From Paracoccus sulfuroxidans (lineage in GTDB: Bacteria; Pseudomonadota; Alphaproteobacteria; Rhodobacterales; Rhodobacteraceae): 64,000 nt of DNA. Where the stretch lies: contig NZ_VLKU01000003.1 in the NCBI RefSeq assembly GCF_007830335.1, positions 310,001 through 374,000 of the forward strand, written 5' to 3'. The notes under the pieces were generated by a model. It was not told the DNA's origin, did no database searches, and saw nothing but the letters and a program-made list of their open reading frames with translations. Positions within the stretch are counted from its first letter, which is position 1. Every line of letters starts with the position of its first letter. Positions 26,169 to 34,777 of this stretch are shown here, piece after piece. The position numbers and the translations under genes are program-made.

Positions 26169-27205
26169 GCCTGCACCCGGTTGCGGATCAGGATCAGGGC
26201 GAAGGCGGGGGCGCCCACCAGCGCGGTGACGACGCCGATGGGCACGACCTGACCCGCGATCAGCATGCGCGAGACGATATCGGCGGCGATCAGGAAGACC
26301 GCTCCGGTCAGGGCGGATGCGGGGATCAGGCGGAAATGGCGCGGGCCGGTGACGAAGCGCACGGCATGGGGGATGACCAGCCCGACAAAGCCGATGGCGC
26401 CCACAAGGCTGACCATCACCGCCGTCATCAGAGTAACGGCGCCGATCAGCAGCAGCTGGACGCGGCGCACCGGCACGCCAAGGGCCGCTGCAGATTCGCG
26501 CCCGAATGAGAAGGCGTCGAGCGCGCGGGCATGGATCAGGCAGGCCAGAAAGCCCGCGACCGCGACCGGCACGGCCAGCGAGACATCCGGCCAGCGCACG
26601 CCCGACAGATTGCCCAGCAGCCAGAACATGATGCCGCGCGCCTGCTCGGCATTGGCGGATTTTGCGATGAAGAATGAGGTGAGGGCGTTGAAGAGCTGCG
26701 AGCCCGCGATGCCCGCCAGCACCATCTGCGCCGAGCCGCCGCCCGCCGCGCGTGCCAGCGCCGCGACCAGTGCGAAGGCCAACGCCGCGCCGATGAACGC
26801 GCCAGATGAGATGCCGATGACACCGCCCCCGACGCCCAAGATGGTGACCGCGACCGCCCCGGTCGAGGCCCCGGCCGAGACGCCCAGCAGATAGGGATCG
26901 GCCAGCGCGTTCCGCACCAGCGATTGCAGGACCAGCCCCGACAGCGCCAGCGCCGCGCCGCAGGCGGCCGCGACCAGAGTGCGGGGCAGGCGGTAGTTCC
27001 AGATGATCCCGGCATCGATCGGGTCCAGCGCATGCGCGGCGCCGAACAGGCGCACGGCCAGCACCTCACCCACGGTGGTCAGGGGCAGCGGTGCCTCCCC
27101 GATCACGGTTCCGGCCAGCACGGCCAGAAGCAGCATGGCCAGCCCGCCCGCCACGCAAAGCGTGACGGTCAGGGCAAGACCCTTCGGGCTGGCCGGACCT
27201 TTCAT
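26165..27205 (-). CDS. ABC transporter permease, BtuC-like (FecCD family)
   Basis: A 346-residue permease of the FecCD family with about ten membrane spans. Conserved stretches are YRLPRTLVAAACGAALALSG, the following LQSLVRNALADPYLLGVSAG, and FVGLVIPHAVRF near the C-terminus. These proteins import vitamin B12 or iron complexes. Overlaps of four bases with both the binding-protein gene and the ATPase gene show a single translation-coupled unit. Confidence 0.9.
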   Translation of the reverse strand: MKGPASPKGLALTVTLCVAGGLAMLLLAVLAGTVIGEAPLPLTTVGEVLAVRLFGAAHALDPIDAGIIWNYRLPRTLVAAACGAALALSGLVLQSLVRNALADPYLLGVSAGASTGAVAVTILGVGGGVIGISSGAFIGAALAFALVAALARAAGGGSAQMVLAGIAGSQLFNALTSFFIAKSANAEQARGIMFWLLGNLSGVRWPDVSLAVPVAVAGFLACLIHARALDAFSFGRESAAALGVPVRRVQLLLIGAVTLMTAVMVSLVGAIGFVGLVIPHAVRFVTGPRHFRLIPASALTGAVFLIAADIVSRMLIAGQVVPIGVVTALVGAPAFALILIRNRVQA

Positions 27206-28209
27206 TTCAGGTCGAACTTCGGCAGCGCATCGGCCAGCACTTCAAGCGCTGCGATGTTGCGGATCGAGGGGTCCATCGAATGCCCGTCGATCACCACGAT
27301 CCGGTCGTTCTTGACCGCATCCATTTCCTTGGTGACCGGGTCGGATTTCAGGAATTCGATCTTCTTTTCATAATCATCGGCCTCGAACCTGCGGCGGTCC
27401 ATCTTGGCGATCACGATGACCGAGGGATTGGCGCGGGCGATGGTTTCCCAGCTGACGACCGGCCATTCCTCATCGCTTTCGATGATGTTCTTCAGCCCAA
27501 GCGCGTTCATCATATAGGCGGGCGGGCCCTTCCTGCCGGCGACATAGGGGTCGATGTCCATTTCCGCCGAAGAGAACCAGAAGACCGCCGAGGCATCGGT
27601 GAGCCCAAGCGCTTTCGCGCTGTCGATGGCGGCGGTCTCGCGCGATTTCAGGTCGGTGACCAGTGCCTCGCCCCGATCAGCCACGTCGAAGATCGCGGCC
27701 AGTTCGGTCACGCCCTGATAGATCCCGTCCATGGTGAACATCGCGCTGCGCGTGCCGTCCGAGCCGACGGTGTTGTCCTTGCCCGTGCAATCGGCGGGCA
27801 GGATATAGGTCGGGATGCCGACATCGGCGAATTGTTCGCGCGTGGCGACGATGCCCTGCGGGCCGACATGCCATTCATACTGGATCGAGATCAGCTCGGG
27901 GCGTTTGGCGACCACGCTTTCGAAGCTCGGGTCATTGTCGGCCAGCCGCTCGATCTGGTCGTTCGCGGACTTGTATTCGGGCAGGACCTCGGTGAACCAG
28001 ACCGAGGTTCCGGTGACCTTCTCGGCCAGTCCCAGCGAATAAAGGATCTCGGTCGCGGCCTGCCCGACCGTGACGGTCGAGGCGGGGGCCTTGGGGAAGC
28101 TGACCTCGACGCCGCAGTTCTGCAGCTGAAGGGGATAGGTGGTTTCGGCCAGCGCAGGGGCGGCCAGGGCCGATCCTGCCATCAGGACGGCCAGTGATTT
28201 ATATAGCAT
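27202..28209 (-). CDS. ABC transporter substrate-binding protein, BtuF-like
   Basis: A 335-residue periplasmic binding protein with a Sec signal (LMAGSALAAPALA). The TroA/BtuF fold is suggested by VTVGQAATEILYSLGLAEKV at the start of the first lobe, RPELISIQYEW, and ANPSVIVIAKM in the second lobe. It starts after a GGAGG ribosome site in a leader that carries a cobalamin riboswitch, so cobalamin or a corrinoid precursor is the likely ligand; cobalt or another metal complex cannot be excluded. Confidence 0.88.
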   Translation of the reverse strand: MLYKSLAVLMAGSALAAPALAETTYPLQLQNCGVEVSFPKAPASTVTVGQAATEILYSLGLAEKVTGTSVWFTEVLPEYKSANDQIERLADNDPSFESVVAKRPELISIQYEWHVGPQGIVATREQFADVGIPTYILPADCTGKDNTVGSDGTRSAMFTMDGIYQGVTELAAIFDVADRGEALVTDLKSRETAAIDSAKALGLTDASAVFWFSSAEMDIDPYVAGRKGPPAYMMNALGLKNIIESDEEWPVVSWETIARANPSVIVIAKMDRRRFEADDYEKKIEFLKSDPVTKEMDAVKNDRIVVIDGHSMDPSIRNIAALEVLADALPKFDLK

Positions 28210-28217
28210 GAAGACCT

Positions 28218-28244
28218 CCGGTCAGATGCGCGACCGAAGACCGG
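28218..28244 (-). promoter_or_regulatory. Candidate ribosome-site-sequestering hairpin in the cobalamin leader
   Basis: On the minus strand CCGGTC (28244-28239) can pair with GACCGG (28223-28218). The second arm includes the first two bases of the GGAGG ribosome site of the BtuF-like gene. This could be the expression platform by which the upstream riboswitch blocks translation (inference). A TTGCCC-TT-GGGCAA dyad further upstream is another possible platform element. Confidence 0.4.
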
Positions 28245-28360
28245 CAGGAAGGCATGCGCGGGTCCAGACCCGCTTGCGGAAGATTTGCCCAAGGGCAATT
28301 CAGAAGACGTTTCATCCGACACCTTCCCGGACACCCCGCCCGGGTCGCTAAAGTTGCACG

Positions 28361-28530
28361 CGTCGGCAGGTCTCCTGACTGACGGGTCGCGGGCCGCTGC
28401 GCCTTCCCATGACCCAAGGTCACAGTGGCTGATGCAGTGGCCTCACCGCCTACAGTTGCGGGGGCAGTTCCGGTTCACGGGGCCGGGGCCTCGTGACGGA
28501 TTCCCTTTCAATTCCTTACGGAAACCGACG
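28361..28530 (-). ncRNA. Cobalamin (adenosylcobalamin-type) riboswitch
   Basis: The minus strand between 28530 and 28361 reads through the conserved cobalamin riboswitch parts in order: GGGAATCCG, CTGCCCCCGCAACTGTA, GCCACTG, TGGGAAGGC and the B12 box AGTCAGGAGACCTGCC at 28380-28365. These riboswitches turn expression off when cobalamin is plentiful. It lies about 150 bases ahead of the BtuF-like gene. It fills most of the 386-base gap between the CopD-fusion gene and that gene; the rest of the gap holds the leader hairpins and a weak GGGCCG/CGGCCC stem (28566-28585). Confidence 0.95.
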
Positions 28531-28595
28531 GGAAAATGGGTAGCGGGGGATTGCGGGTTCTGCAAGGGCCGATCTGCCCCGGCCCGACGACAGGC

Positions 28596-30278
28596 TTAGT
28601 GCTGGTGGCCAAAGGGCCGGGCGGGCATGGCCGTGGCGAAGAAAACGGCATCCTCCAGCTCCTCTGGCGTAGGCGGATGGTCCCAAGACTGGCGCAGATA
28701 GCCCTGCCCGTCGACCAAGAGGCCTGTCAGGGGCGAGGCCGTCCCCAGCCCCTTCAGCGCCGCCAGAGCGGCCGCGTCGGGCGGGGCGCAATTTTCGGGC
28801 GGCAGATGCAGGACGGGTGCGGGCGTCGTGCCCAGACCCCAATAGATCATCTGGCCCAAGGGCGGGCGCGACAGGTCGGTGGCGCGGCCGCGCTCGTCGT
28901 TGGTGCAGCGCAGGCGCAGGACCGGGGCTTTGGCGGGCATCAGCCAGCGCCCCTCGGCATCGATGTTGAGCGCGCTGGCATTGGCGCGCAGATGGTCGAT
29001 CACCTGCCAGATCTCGGCATCGGTCAGCTGTGGCTGGGCGGGCATCATGGGCTGGCCGTCCTTCCGGATGCCGTGGCGAATCTGCCAGAACCAGTCGCCG
29101 TCAAAGGCCAGCACGAAGCTGGAAGAGCTGAGGTCCGGCACGCCCTTGCCCCCCGTCGCATCCGCGCCATGGCAGCCCGCGCAATCGCGCATGTAAAGCG
29201 CGCGTCCCGCCGTTAGCGAGGTCGCCGTGCGCCGCTGGTCCCAATGCTGGAACGAGGTCGGATAGGCGGGGCTGAGAAGCTCGGCCAGCGGCACGCGCGG
29301 CGTGGCCCAGATCACGAAACCCGCAGCCAGCATCAGGACCAGCGCGCCGATCCGCGACCAGATCAGCAGCGCCAGCGCGGCAAGGATCAGCGCCCCGGCC
29401 AGCGCCAGCGGCGGCAGCATCGCGACAAAGCGCGCGCGCAGCACCGGATCGCCCATCAGCCAGGCGACCGGGCGCCAGGGCAGGGGCCAGACCACCACCG
29501 CATGCGCGCCGGGTTGCTGCGTGGCCATGAGCCCGGCCAGCAGGATGACCAGCATCCCGGCGATGGCCTCGACCCTCAGGCTGCGGCGCAGGGCAAGGAT
29601 CTGGCCGCGCCGCGCAAAGCGCAGCCCGTTCAGCGCAGCACAGGTCAGCATCAGCAGAAGGCCCAGCGATTTCAGCAGCAGCAGCTTGCCATAGGCCGTG
29701 CCGAGCAACCCGTAGAGGCCCCCGACCAGTCCCCATTGACCGTAGACGCCCAGCGACAGCGCCAGAACCAGAAGGACGCCCAGCGGGCTGAAGCGCCGTG
29801 CGGCCCGCAGTCCCGCCTGCGGATCATCGCGGAGCAGGAGCAGAAGCACCGGCAGCGCCCCGGCCCAAGCGAGCCCCGCCAGAACATGCAGCGCGCCCGC
29901 CTGCTGAACAGGCTCGGGCAGCGCCGCGCCATGGCCCAGCAGGGGTTGCAGCAGGATCGCCACGACGACCGGCCCAAGCCTCCAGCGGGGCAGGATCAGC
30001 GCCAGCGTCAGAAACCCCAGCCGCAGCGCCATGACGAGGCCGAAGCCGGTCTGGGTCAGCATGATCCATTGCGCCTGCGGGAAGGGCTTCGCGACGGTGA
30101 TCTGGGCCAGCGCCGCAAACCACAAAACCCCGCTGGCGAGGGCCGCCAGCAGCGCGAGGCGGGTTTGCGGATAGGCCGCGCCGCGCAGCAAGCCGACGAT
30201 CAGAAGCCCCGCGCAAAGCGCCAGCGCGGCCAGATGCAGGCCGCGCAATCCCGCTGCGATCAGCTCGAAAACCGGCAC
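28596..30278 (-). CDS. CopD-domain membrane protein fused to a cytochrome c domain
   Basis: A 560-residue protein. Residues 1-325 form about nine membrane spans of the CopD type, with conserved histidines such as HVLAGLAWAG. Residues from about 350 on form a periplasmic c-type cytochrome with a haem motif CAGCH (366-370) and a later axial-Met candidate in GQPMMPAQPQLT. CopD helps copper cross the inner membrane; a fused cytochrome c could link copper handling to electron flow (inference). It follows copC by nine bases on the same strand. The TTG-like context at 30278 and lack of a strong ribosome site make the exact start less sure. Confidence 0.85.
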   Translation of the reverse strand: MPVFELIAAGLRGLHLAALALCAGLLIVGLLRGAAYPQTRLALLAALASGVLWFAALAQITVAKPFPQAQWIMLTQTGFGLVMALRLGFLTLALILPRWRLGPVVVAILLQPLLGHGAALPEPVQQAGALHVLAGLAWAGALPVLLLLLRDDPQAGLRAARRFSPLGVLLVLALSLGVYGQWGLVGGLYGLLGTAYGKLLLLKSLGLLLMLTCAALNGLRFARRGQILALRRSLRVEAIAGMLVILLAGLMATQQPGAHAVVVWPLPWRPVAWLMGDPVLRARFVAMLPPLALAGALILAALALLIWSRIGALVLMLAAGFVIWATPRVPLAELLSPAYPTSFQHWDQRRTATSLTAGRALYMRDCAGCHGADATGGKGVPDLSSSSFVLAFDGDWFWQIRHGIRKDGQPMMPAQPQLTDAEIWQVIDHLRANASALNIDAEGRWLMPAKAPVLRLRCTNDERGRATDLSRPPLGQMIYWGLGTTPAPVLHLPPENCAPPDAAALAALKGLGTASPLTGLLVDGQGYLRQSWDHPPTPEELEDAVFFATAMPARPFGHQH

Positions 30279-30287
30279 CGGTGCGGG

Positions 30288-30641
30288 TCAGTTCAGGGTG
30301 AAGCTGTAGCTGCCGCTGGTGCTGTGCGTGTCGACCGAGGTCACCGACCAGTCGACCTTATAGGTGCCGGGCGCGATCTCGGGCAGGTCAAGGCGCAGGG
30401 TATTCGCGCCCTCGTCCGTGACAGGGGCAGCGGTTTCGACCGGCGCGCCGGTGCTGTCGGTGACGGTCACCTTGCTGAGTGCAGGCTCCAGATCCTCGCT
30501 GAATTCCAGAAGCACGGCTTCCGGGGCCTCGGTCAGCACCTCGCCATCGGTGGGCTCGGACCCCGACAGCATGCCATGCGCGATGGCGGGGGCGGCCGAG
30601 AGGCTCAGCGCGGTGGCGAGGGTTGCGATAAGGTATTTCAT
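30288..30641 (-). CDS. copC: Copper-binding periplasmic protein CopC
   Basis: A 117-residue protein with a 21-residue signal peptide ending PAIA; the mature protein would start with His (HGMLSGSEP), the Cu(II) ligand of CopC proteins. Other candidate ligands are the Asp/Glu in FSEDLEPAL and the His in SVDTHSTSG. The length and beta-sandwich pattern are typical. CopC carries copper in the periplasm to CopD, encoded nine bases downstream as a CopD-cytochrome c fusion. Confidence 0.93.
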   Translation of the reverse strand: MKYLIATLATALSLSAAPAIAHGMLSGSEPTDGEVLTEAPEAVLLEFSEDLEPALSKVTVTDSTGAPVETAAPVTDEGANTLRLDLPEIAPGTYKVDWSVTSVDTHSTSGSYSFTLN

Positions 30642-30732
30642 GCGTCGTCTCCTTCTTGGCGCGCAGTCAAGGCCGCTTGCGGGGGCGCGTCAAGATGCGG
30701 CGGCGGGGATTGCGGCTATGGTCAGGGGCAGG

Positions 30733-31608
30733 TCAGGAGGGGCGCGGCCAATCCTGCCCCAGCCACAGTGTGCCGTTCAGCAGGCGGCGGATGACGGCGG
30801 CCTGGCCCTTCACGCCCATGCGCGCGAAGACCTGCTTCGAGCAGCTGCGCGCGGTCTCGACCGTCCAGCCCAGTTCCTCGGCGGCCTCGGCCAGACTGGC
30901 GCCGTCGCAAAGCAGCAGCGCCAGCCGCGCCTCGCTGCGGCTGAGGCCATGGGCGGCGGTGACCCGCTCCAGCGGCAGGCTGCGCCCGCGCGGCGCGGCG
31001 CGCAGGATGCCGACCAGCCCCGGCTCGGCCTGCAGAAGCGTCAGTTGCAGATCGGGCGACAGATCGACGGGGGAGGAGGATTGGCCCGTGGCCTGCGCCT
31101 CGGTCAGCGCGCGGTGCAGGGCCTGCGCCATATCTTCGCCCGGAAGTTCCAGCCAACCCATTGGGCGGTTGCGCAGGCCGGGCACGGCTTGCAGCAGATC
31201 GCGCGCCTTCCCGGACAGGCTGGTGACATTGCCCGCCGGGCCGAACAGCATCCAGCCCACGCCCAGATCGCTTGAGATCTGCCGCTCCAGCCGCGCCCGC
31301 ATGCGTTCATCCTGAAGCCCGCGCCAGATCACCAGCGCCTGCGGCAGAAAGGGCGCGAGGTTCGCGAGCTGCATCCCCTCGATGGCGCGAAAATCGCGGT
31401 CAGAGCGGGCCAGCAGCAGCACCGCATGACCCCCCGCGTCAAAGGATGCCTTCAGCGCCCGCAGCGGCTGGTCGCGCGGCATGAGGCCCGGCAGATCGAC
31501 CTGCGAATAAAGCCGGTTCGCGCGCATCTGATCGGGGTCGATCTGCGGCAAGAGGTCGTGGCCTGATTGCCATGACTGCGCAGGCCGCCCCGCCGCGCTG
31601 ATCTGCAA
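30733..31608 (-). CDS. LuxR-family HTH regulator, true start unresolved
   Basis: The clear part is 291 residues ending in a LuxR-type helix-turn-helix: LSRSEARLALLLCDGASLAE and then ELGWTVETARSCSKQVFARMG. The N-terminal part may be a PAS-like sensor (GVGWMLFGPAGNV). Coding-like sequence continues upstream in the same frame to about 31740 (for example [15 protein letters not shown]), but no ATG or GTG exists in that frame before a stop near 31816. The only canonical start is TTG 31608, inside the apparent domain. A GTG at 31763 with a good ribosome site is one frame off, so a one-base frameshift or an unusual start is possible. Divergent from cysD. Confidence 0.75.
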   Translation of the reverse strand: MQISAAGRPAQSWQSGHDLLPQIDPDQMRANRLYSQVDLPGLMPRDQPLRALKASFDAGGHAVLLLARSDRDFRAIEGMQLANLAPFLPQALVIWRGLQDERMRARLERQISSDLGVGWMLFGPAGNVTSLSGKARDLLQAVPGLRNRPMGWLELPGEDMAQALHRALTEAQATGQSSSPVDLSPDLQLTLLQAEPGLVGILRAAPRGRSLPLERVTAAHGLSRSEARLALLLCDGASLAEAAEELGWTVETARSCSKQVFARMGVKGQAAVIRRLLNGTLWLGQDWPRPS

Positions 31609-31775
31609 AAACGCCCGTTCCGCGCCGGTATGCGCGGCGATCAGCGCCAGAAACCCCGGCCAGCCGGCATCCGCCTCGGCCGGGGTGTCGGGCAGGCCGG
31701 AGGCGGCGGCATAAAGTGCCTTCAGGATATCGGCTTCGGCAGCGATGGGCGGAATTCCGTCACATTCAGAAATTT

Positions 31776-31791
31776 CCCCCCATATGGGGGG
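31776..31791. promoter_or_regulatory. Perfect 16-base palindrome upstream of cysD
   Basis: CCCCCCATATGGGGGG is a perfect palindrome between the LuxR-type regulator gene and cysD, about 60 bases before the cysD start. It looks like an operator; the protein that binds is unknown. Confidence 0.5.
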
Positions 31792-31852
31792 TAAAATGAC
31801 AAAGGCACGCCGCTACATGACCGTCAACTCTTTTCTGACCGAGATGTTGACC

Positions 31853-32758
31853 ATGAGCCTGAAATCCCTGACCCACCTGCAGCGGCTGGAAGCCGAAAGC
31901 ATCCACATCATGCGCGAGGTGGTGGCCGAAGCCGAAAATCCAGTGATGCTGTATAGCGTCGGCAAGGACAGCGCGGTCATGCTGCATCTGGCGAAGAAGG
32001 CGTTCTATCCGGCACCGCCGCCCTTCCCGCTGCTTCATGTCGACACGACCTGGAAGTTCCGCGACATGTATGCGCTGCGCGACAAGGCGGCCAAAGATGC
32101 GGGCATGGAGCTGCTGGTCTATCAAAACCCCGAGGCGGTGGAAAAGGGCATCAACCCCTTCGACCACGGCTCGCTTCACACCGATATGTGGAAGACCGAG
32201 GGGCTGAAGCAGGCGCTGGACAAATACGGCTTTGACGTGGCCTTCGGCGGCGCCCGCCGGGATGAGGAAAAGTCGCGCGCCAAGGAACGCGTCTTCTCGT
32301 TCCGCTCGGCCAATCACCGCTGGGACCCGAAGAACCAGCGCCCGGAATTGTGGCGGCTTTACAATGCGCGCAAGGCCAAGGGCGAAAGCGTGCGCGTCTT
32401 CCCGATCTCGAACTGGACCGAGCTGGATATCTGGCAATACATCCATCTGGAAGGCATCGAGATCGTGCCGCTGTATTTCTCGGCCCCGCGCCCCACGGTC
32501 GAGCGTGACGGGCTGATCCTGATGGTCGATGACGAGCGCTTCCGCCTGAACGCGGGCGAAGAGCCGGTGATGCGCTCGGTCCGGTTCCGGACGCTGGGCT
32601 GCTATCCGCTGACCGGCGCGGTCGAAAGCCATGCGACGACGCTGCCCGAGGTCATTCAGGAAATGCTGCTGACCACGACCTCGGAACGCCAGGGCCGCGC
32701 GATCGACCACGATCAGGCCGCCTCGATGGAGAAGAAGAAGCAGGAAGGCTACTTCTAA
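31853..32758 (+). CDS. cysD: Sulfate adenylyltransferase subunit 2
   Basis: ATG 31853 ([16 protein letters not shown]) gives 301 residues, the normal CysD length; a longer frame to 31745 would cross the palindrome and is rejected. The PP-loop signature [15 protein letters not shown] and the [15 protein letters not shown] segment are intact. CysD carries out the adenylyl transfer from ATP to sulfate to form APS, driven by the GTPase CysN. It is followed by the fused cysNC gene. Confidence 0.96.
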   Translation: MSLKSLTHLQRLEAESIHIMREVVAEAENPVMLYSVGKDSAVMLHLAKKAFYPAPPPFPLLHVDTTWKFRDMYALRDKAAKDAGMELLVYQNPEAVEKGINPFDHGSLHTDMWKTEGLKQALDKYGFDVAFGGARRDEEKSRAKERVFSFRSANHRWDPKNQRPELWRLYNARKAKGESVRVFPISNWTELDIWQYIHLEGIEIVPLYFSAPRPTVERDGLILMVDDERFRLNAGEEPVMRSVRFRTLGCYPLTGAVESHATTLPEVIQEMLLTTTSERQGRAIDHDQAASMEKKKQEGYF

Positions 32759-32806
32759 GCCCCGTTCTTCGCCCCCAAGACATTCCACCGAACTCAGGTG
32801 ACCCAA

Positions 32807-34714
32807 ATGACCGTGAACGACCCGATTTACAAAACCGACGCGCTGATTGCCGAAAACATCGACGCCTATCTGGAAACCCACCAGCACAAGACCATGCTGC
32901 GCTTCATCACCTGCGGCTCGGTCGATGATGGCAAGTCGACGCTGATCGGACGGCTGCTTTACGACAGCAAGATGATCTTCGAGGACCAGCTGGCGACGCT
33001 CGAGGCCGACAGCAAGCGCGTCGGCACGCAGGGGCAGGAGATCGACTTTGCGCTGCTGGTCGACGGCCTTGCCGCCGAGCGTGAGCAGGGCATCACCATC
33101 GACGTGGCTTACCGCTTCTTCGCGACCGAAAAGCGCAAGTTCATCGTCGCCGACACCCCCGGCCACGAACAATACACCCGCAACATGGTGACCGGCGCCT
33201 CGACTGCCGATCTGGCGGTCATTCTGATCGACGCGCGCAAGGGCATGCTGACGCAGACCCGCCGCCACAGCTATCTAGTCAAGCTTCTGGGCATCCGCCA
33301 CATCGTGCTGGCGGTGAACAAGATGGATCTGGTCGACTACGATCAGGCCACCTTTGACCGGATCGTCGCCGAATACACCAGTTTCGCCCAAAGCATCGGC
33401 ATCGAAAGCTTCACCGCGATCCCGATTTCCGGCTTCAAGGGCGACAACATCACCGGCCTCAGCGACAACATGCCCTGGTACACGGGCACCGCGCTGCTGC
33501 CGCATCTGGAAACGGTCGAGGTCGACGCCACGGTCGAGCAGTCCCAGCCCTTCCGCATGTCGGTGCAATGGGTCAACCGCCCGAACCTGGATTTCCGCGG
33601 CTTCTCGGGGCTGATCGCCAGCGGCACGGTGCGCCCGGGTGACCAGATCCGCGTGCTGCCCTCGGGCAAGACCTCGACCATCGCGCGCATCGTCAGCCTT
33701 GAGGGCGACCGCGATCTGGCGGTGGCGGGCGAATCCGTCACGCTGACGCTGGCCGATGAAATCGACTGCTCGCGCGGGCAGGTGATCGTTGCGGCTCAGG
33801 CCCCGCTGGAGGTTGCCGACCAGTTCGAAAGCACCATCGTCTGGATGGACGAGGCGGAAATGGTCCCCGGCCGCGCCTATTGGCTGAAGATCGGCACGCA
33901 GACCGTCTCGGCCACCATCCACGCCCCGAAATACGAGGTGAACGTCAACACGCAGGAGCATCTGGCAACCAAGACGCTGGATCTGAACGCGATTGGCGTG
34001 GCGAACGTGACCACCGACCGCGAGATCCCCTTCGCGCCCTATGCCGAGAACCGCGATCTGGGCGGCTTCATCCTGATCGACAAGATGACCAACCGCACGG
34101 TGGCCGCCGGGATGATCCATTTCGCCCTGCGCCGCGCCCAGAACATCCACTGGCAGGCGACCGACATCGGCCGCGACCACCATGCCAATATGAAGCACCA
34201 GAAACCGGCGGTGCTGTGGCTGACGGGTCTGTCGGGCTCGGGCAAATCGACCATCGCCAATATCATCGAGAAGAAGCTGGCGCGGATGAACCGCCACACC
34301 TTCCTGCTGGATGGCGACAACGTGCGCCACGGGTTGAACAAGGATCTGGGCTTCACCGAGGCCGACCGCGTCGAAAACATCCGCCGCGTGGGCGAGGTTG
34401 CCAAGCTGATGACCGATGCCGGTCTGATCGTGGTGACGGCCTTCATCTCGCCCTTCCGGTCGGAACGCGACATGGTGCGCGGCATGATGCAGCCGGGCGA
34501 GTTCATCGAGGTCTTCGTCGACACCCCGCTGGAGGTGGCGGAAGGCCGGGACGTGAAGGGGCTTTATGCCAAGGCGCGCTCGGGCCAGCTGAAGAACTTC
34601 ACCGGCATCGATTCGCCCTATGAAGCGCCGGATGCTGCCGAAATCCGCATCGATACGACGCAGATCAGCGCCGAAGAGGCTGCCGATCTGATCATCGCCC
34701 GCCTGATCCCCTAA
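32807..34714 (+). CDS. cysNC: Bifunctional sulfate adenylyltransferase subunit 1 / adenylylsulfate kinase
   Basis: ATG 32807 follows an AGGTGA ribosome site and gives 635 residues. The first two thirds are the CysN GTPase: [31 protein letters not shown] and NKMDLVD. The last third is APS kinase (CysC): [12 protein letters not shown], then [12 protein letters not shown] and [13 protein letters not shown]. Together with CysD this turns sulfate into APS and then PAPS in two coupled steps. The fused form is common in alphaproteobacteria. Confidence 0.96.
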   Translation: MTVNDPIYKTDALIAENIDAYLETHQHKTMLRFITCGSVDDGKSTLIGRLLYDSKMIFEDQLATLEADSKRVGTQGQEIDFALLVDGLAAEREQGITIDVAYRFFATEKRKFIVADTPGHEQYTRNMVTGASTADLAVILIDARKGMLTQTRRHSYLVKLLGIRHIVLAVNKMDLVDYDQATFDRIVAEYTSFAQSIGIESFTAIPISGFKGDNITGLSDNMPWYTGTALLPHLETVEVDATVEQSQPFRMSVQWVNRPNLDFRGFSGLIASGTVRPGDQIRVLPSGKTSTIARIVSLEGDRDLAVAGESVTLTLADEIDCSRGQVIVAAQAPLEVADQFESTIVWMDEAEMVPGRAYWLKIGTQTVSATIHAPKYEVNVNTQEHLATKTLDLNAIGVANVTTDREIPFAPYAENRDLGGFILIDKMTNRTVAAGMIHFALRRAQNIHWQATDIGRDHHANMKHQKPAVLWLTGLSGSGKSTIANIIEKKLARMNRHTFLLDGDNVRHGLNKDLGFTEADRVENIRRVGEVAKLMTDAGLIVVTAFISPFRSERDMVRGMMQPGEFIEVFVDTPLEVAEGRDVKGLYAKARSGQLKNFTGIDSPYEAPDAAEIRIDTTQISAEEAADLIIARLIP

Positions 34715-34740
34715 GGCGGGATGCGCGAAATGAAACAAGA

Positions 34741-34770
34741 ATGGCGCCCTATCGGGCGCCATTTTTCTTT
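34741..34770. terminator. Intrinsic terminator between cysNC and hutC
   Basis: ATGGCGCCC pairs perfectly with GGGCGCCAT around a TATC loop, followed by TTTTCTTT on the plus strand. It ends the cysD-cysNC transcript. The A-rich left flank could also serve the convergent hutC. Confidence 0.9.
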
Positions 34771-34777
34771 GGCCCGG

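Noticed and set aside
28361..28530. Reading the riboswitch as a plus-strand element
   Set aside because: The B12 box and all core motifs are in consensus orientation only on the minus strand, facing the importer genes.
31745..31853. N-terminal extension of cysD
   Set aside because: It runs across the palindrome and regulator control region and adds residues not found in CysD; ATG 31853 gives the standard length.
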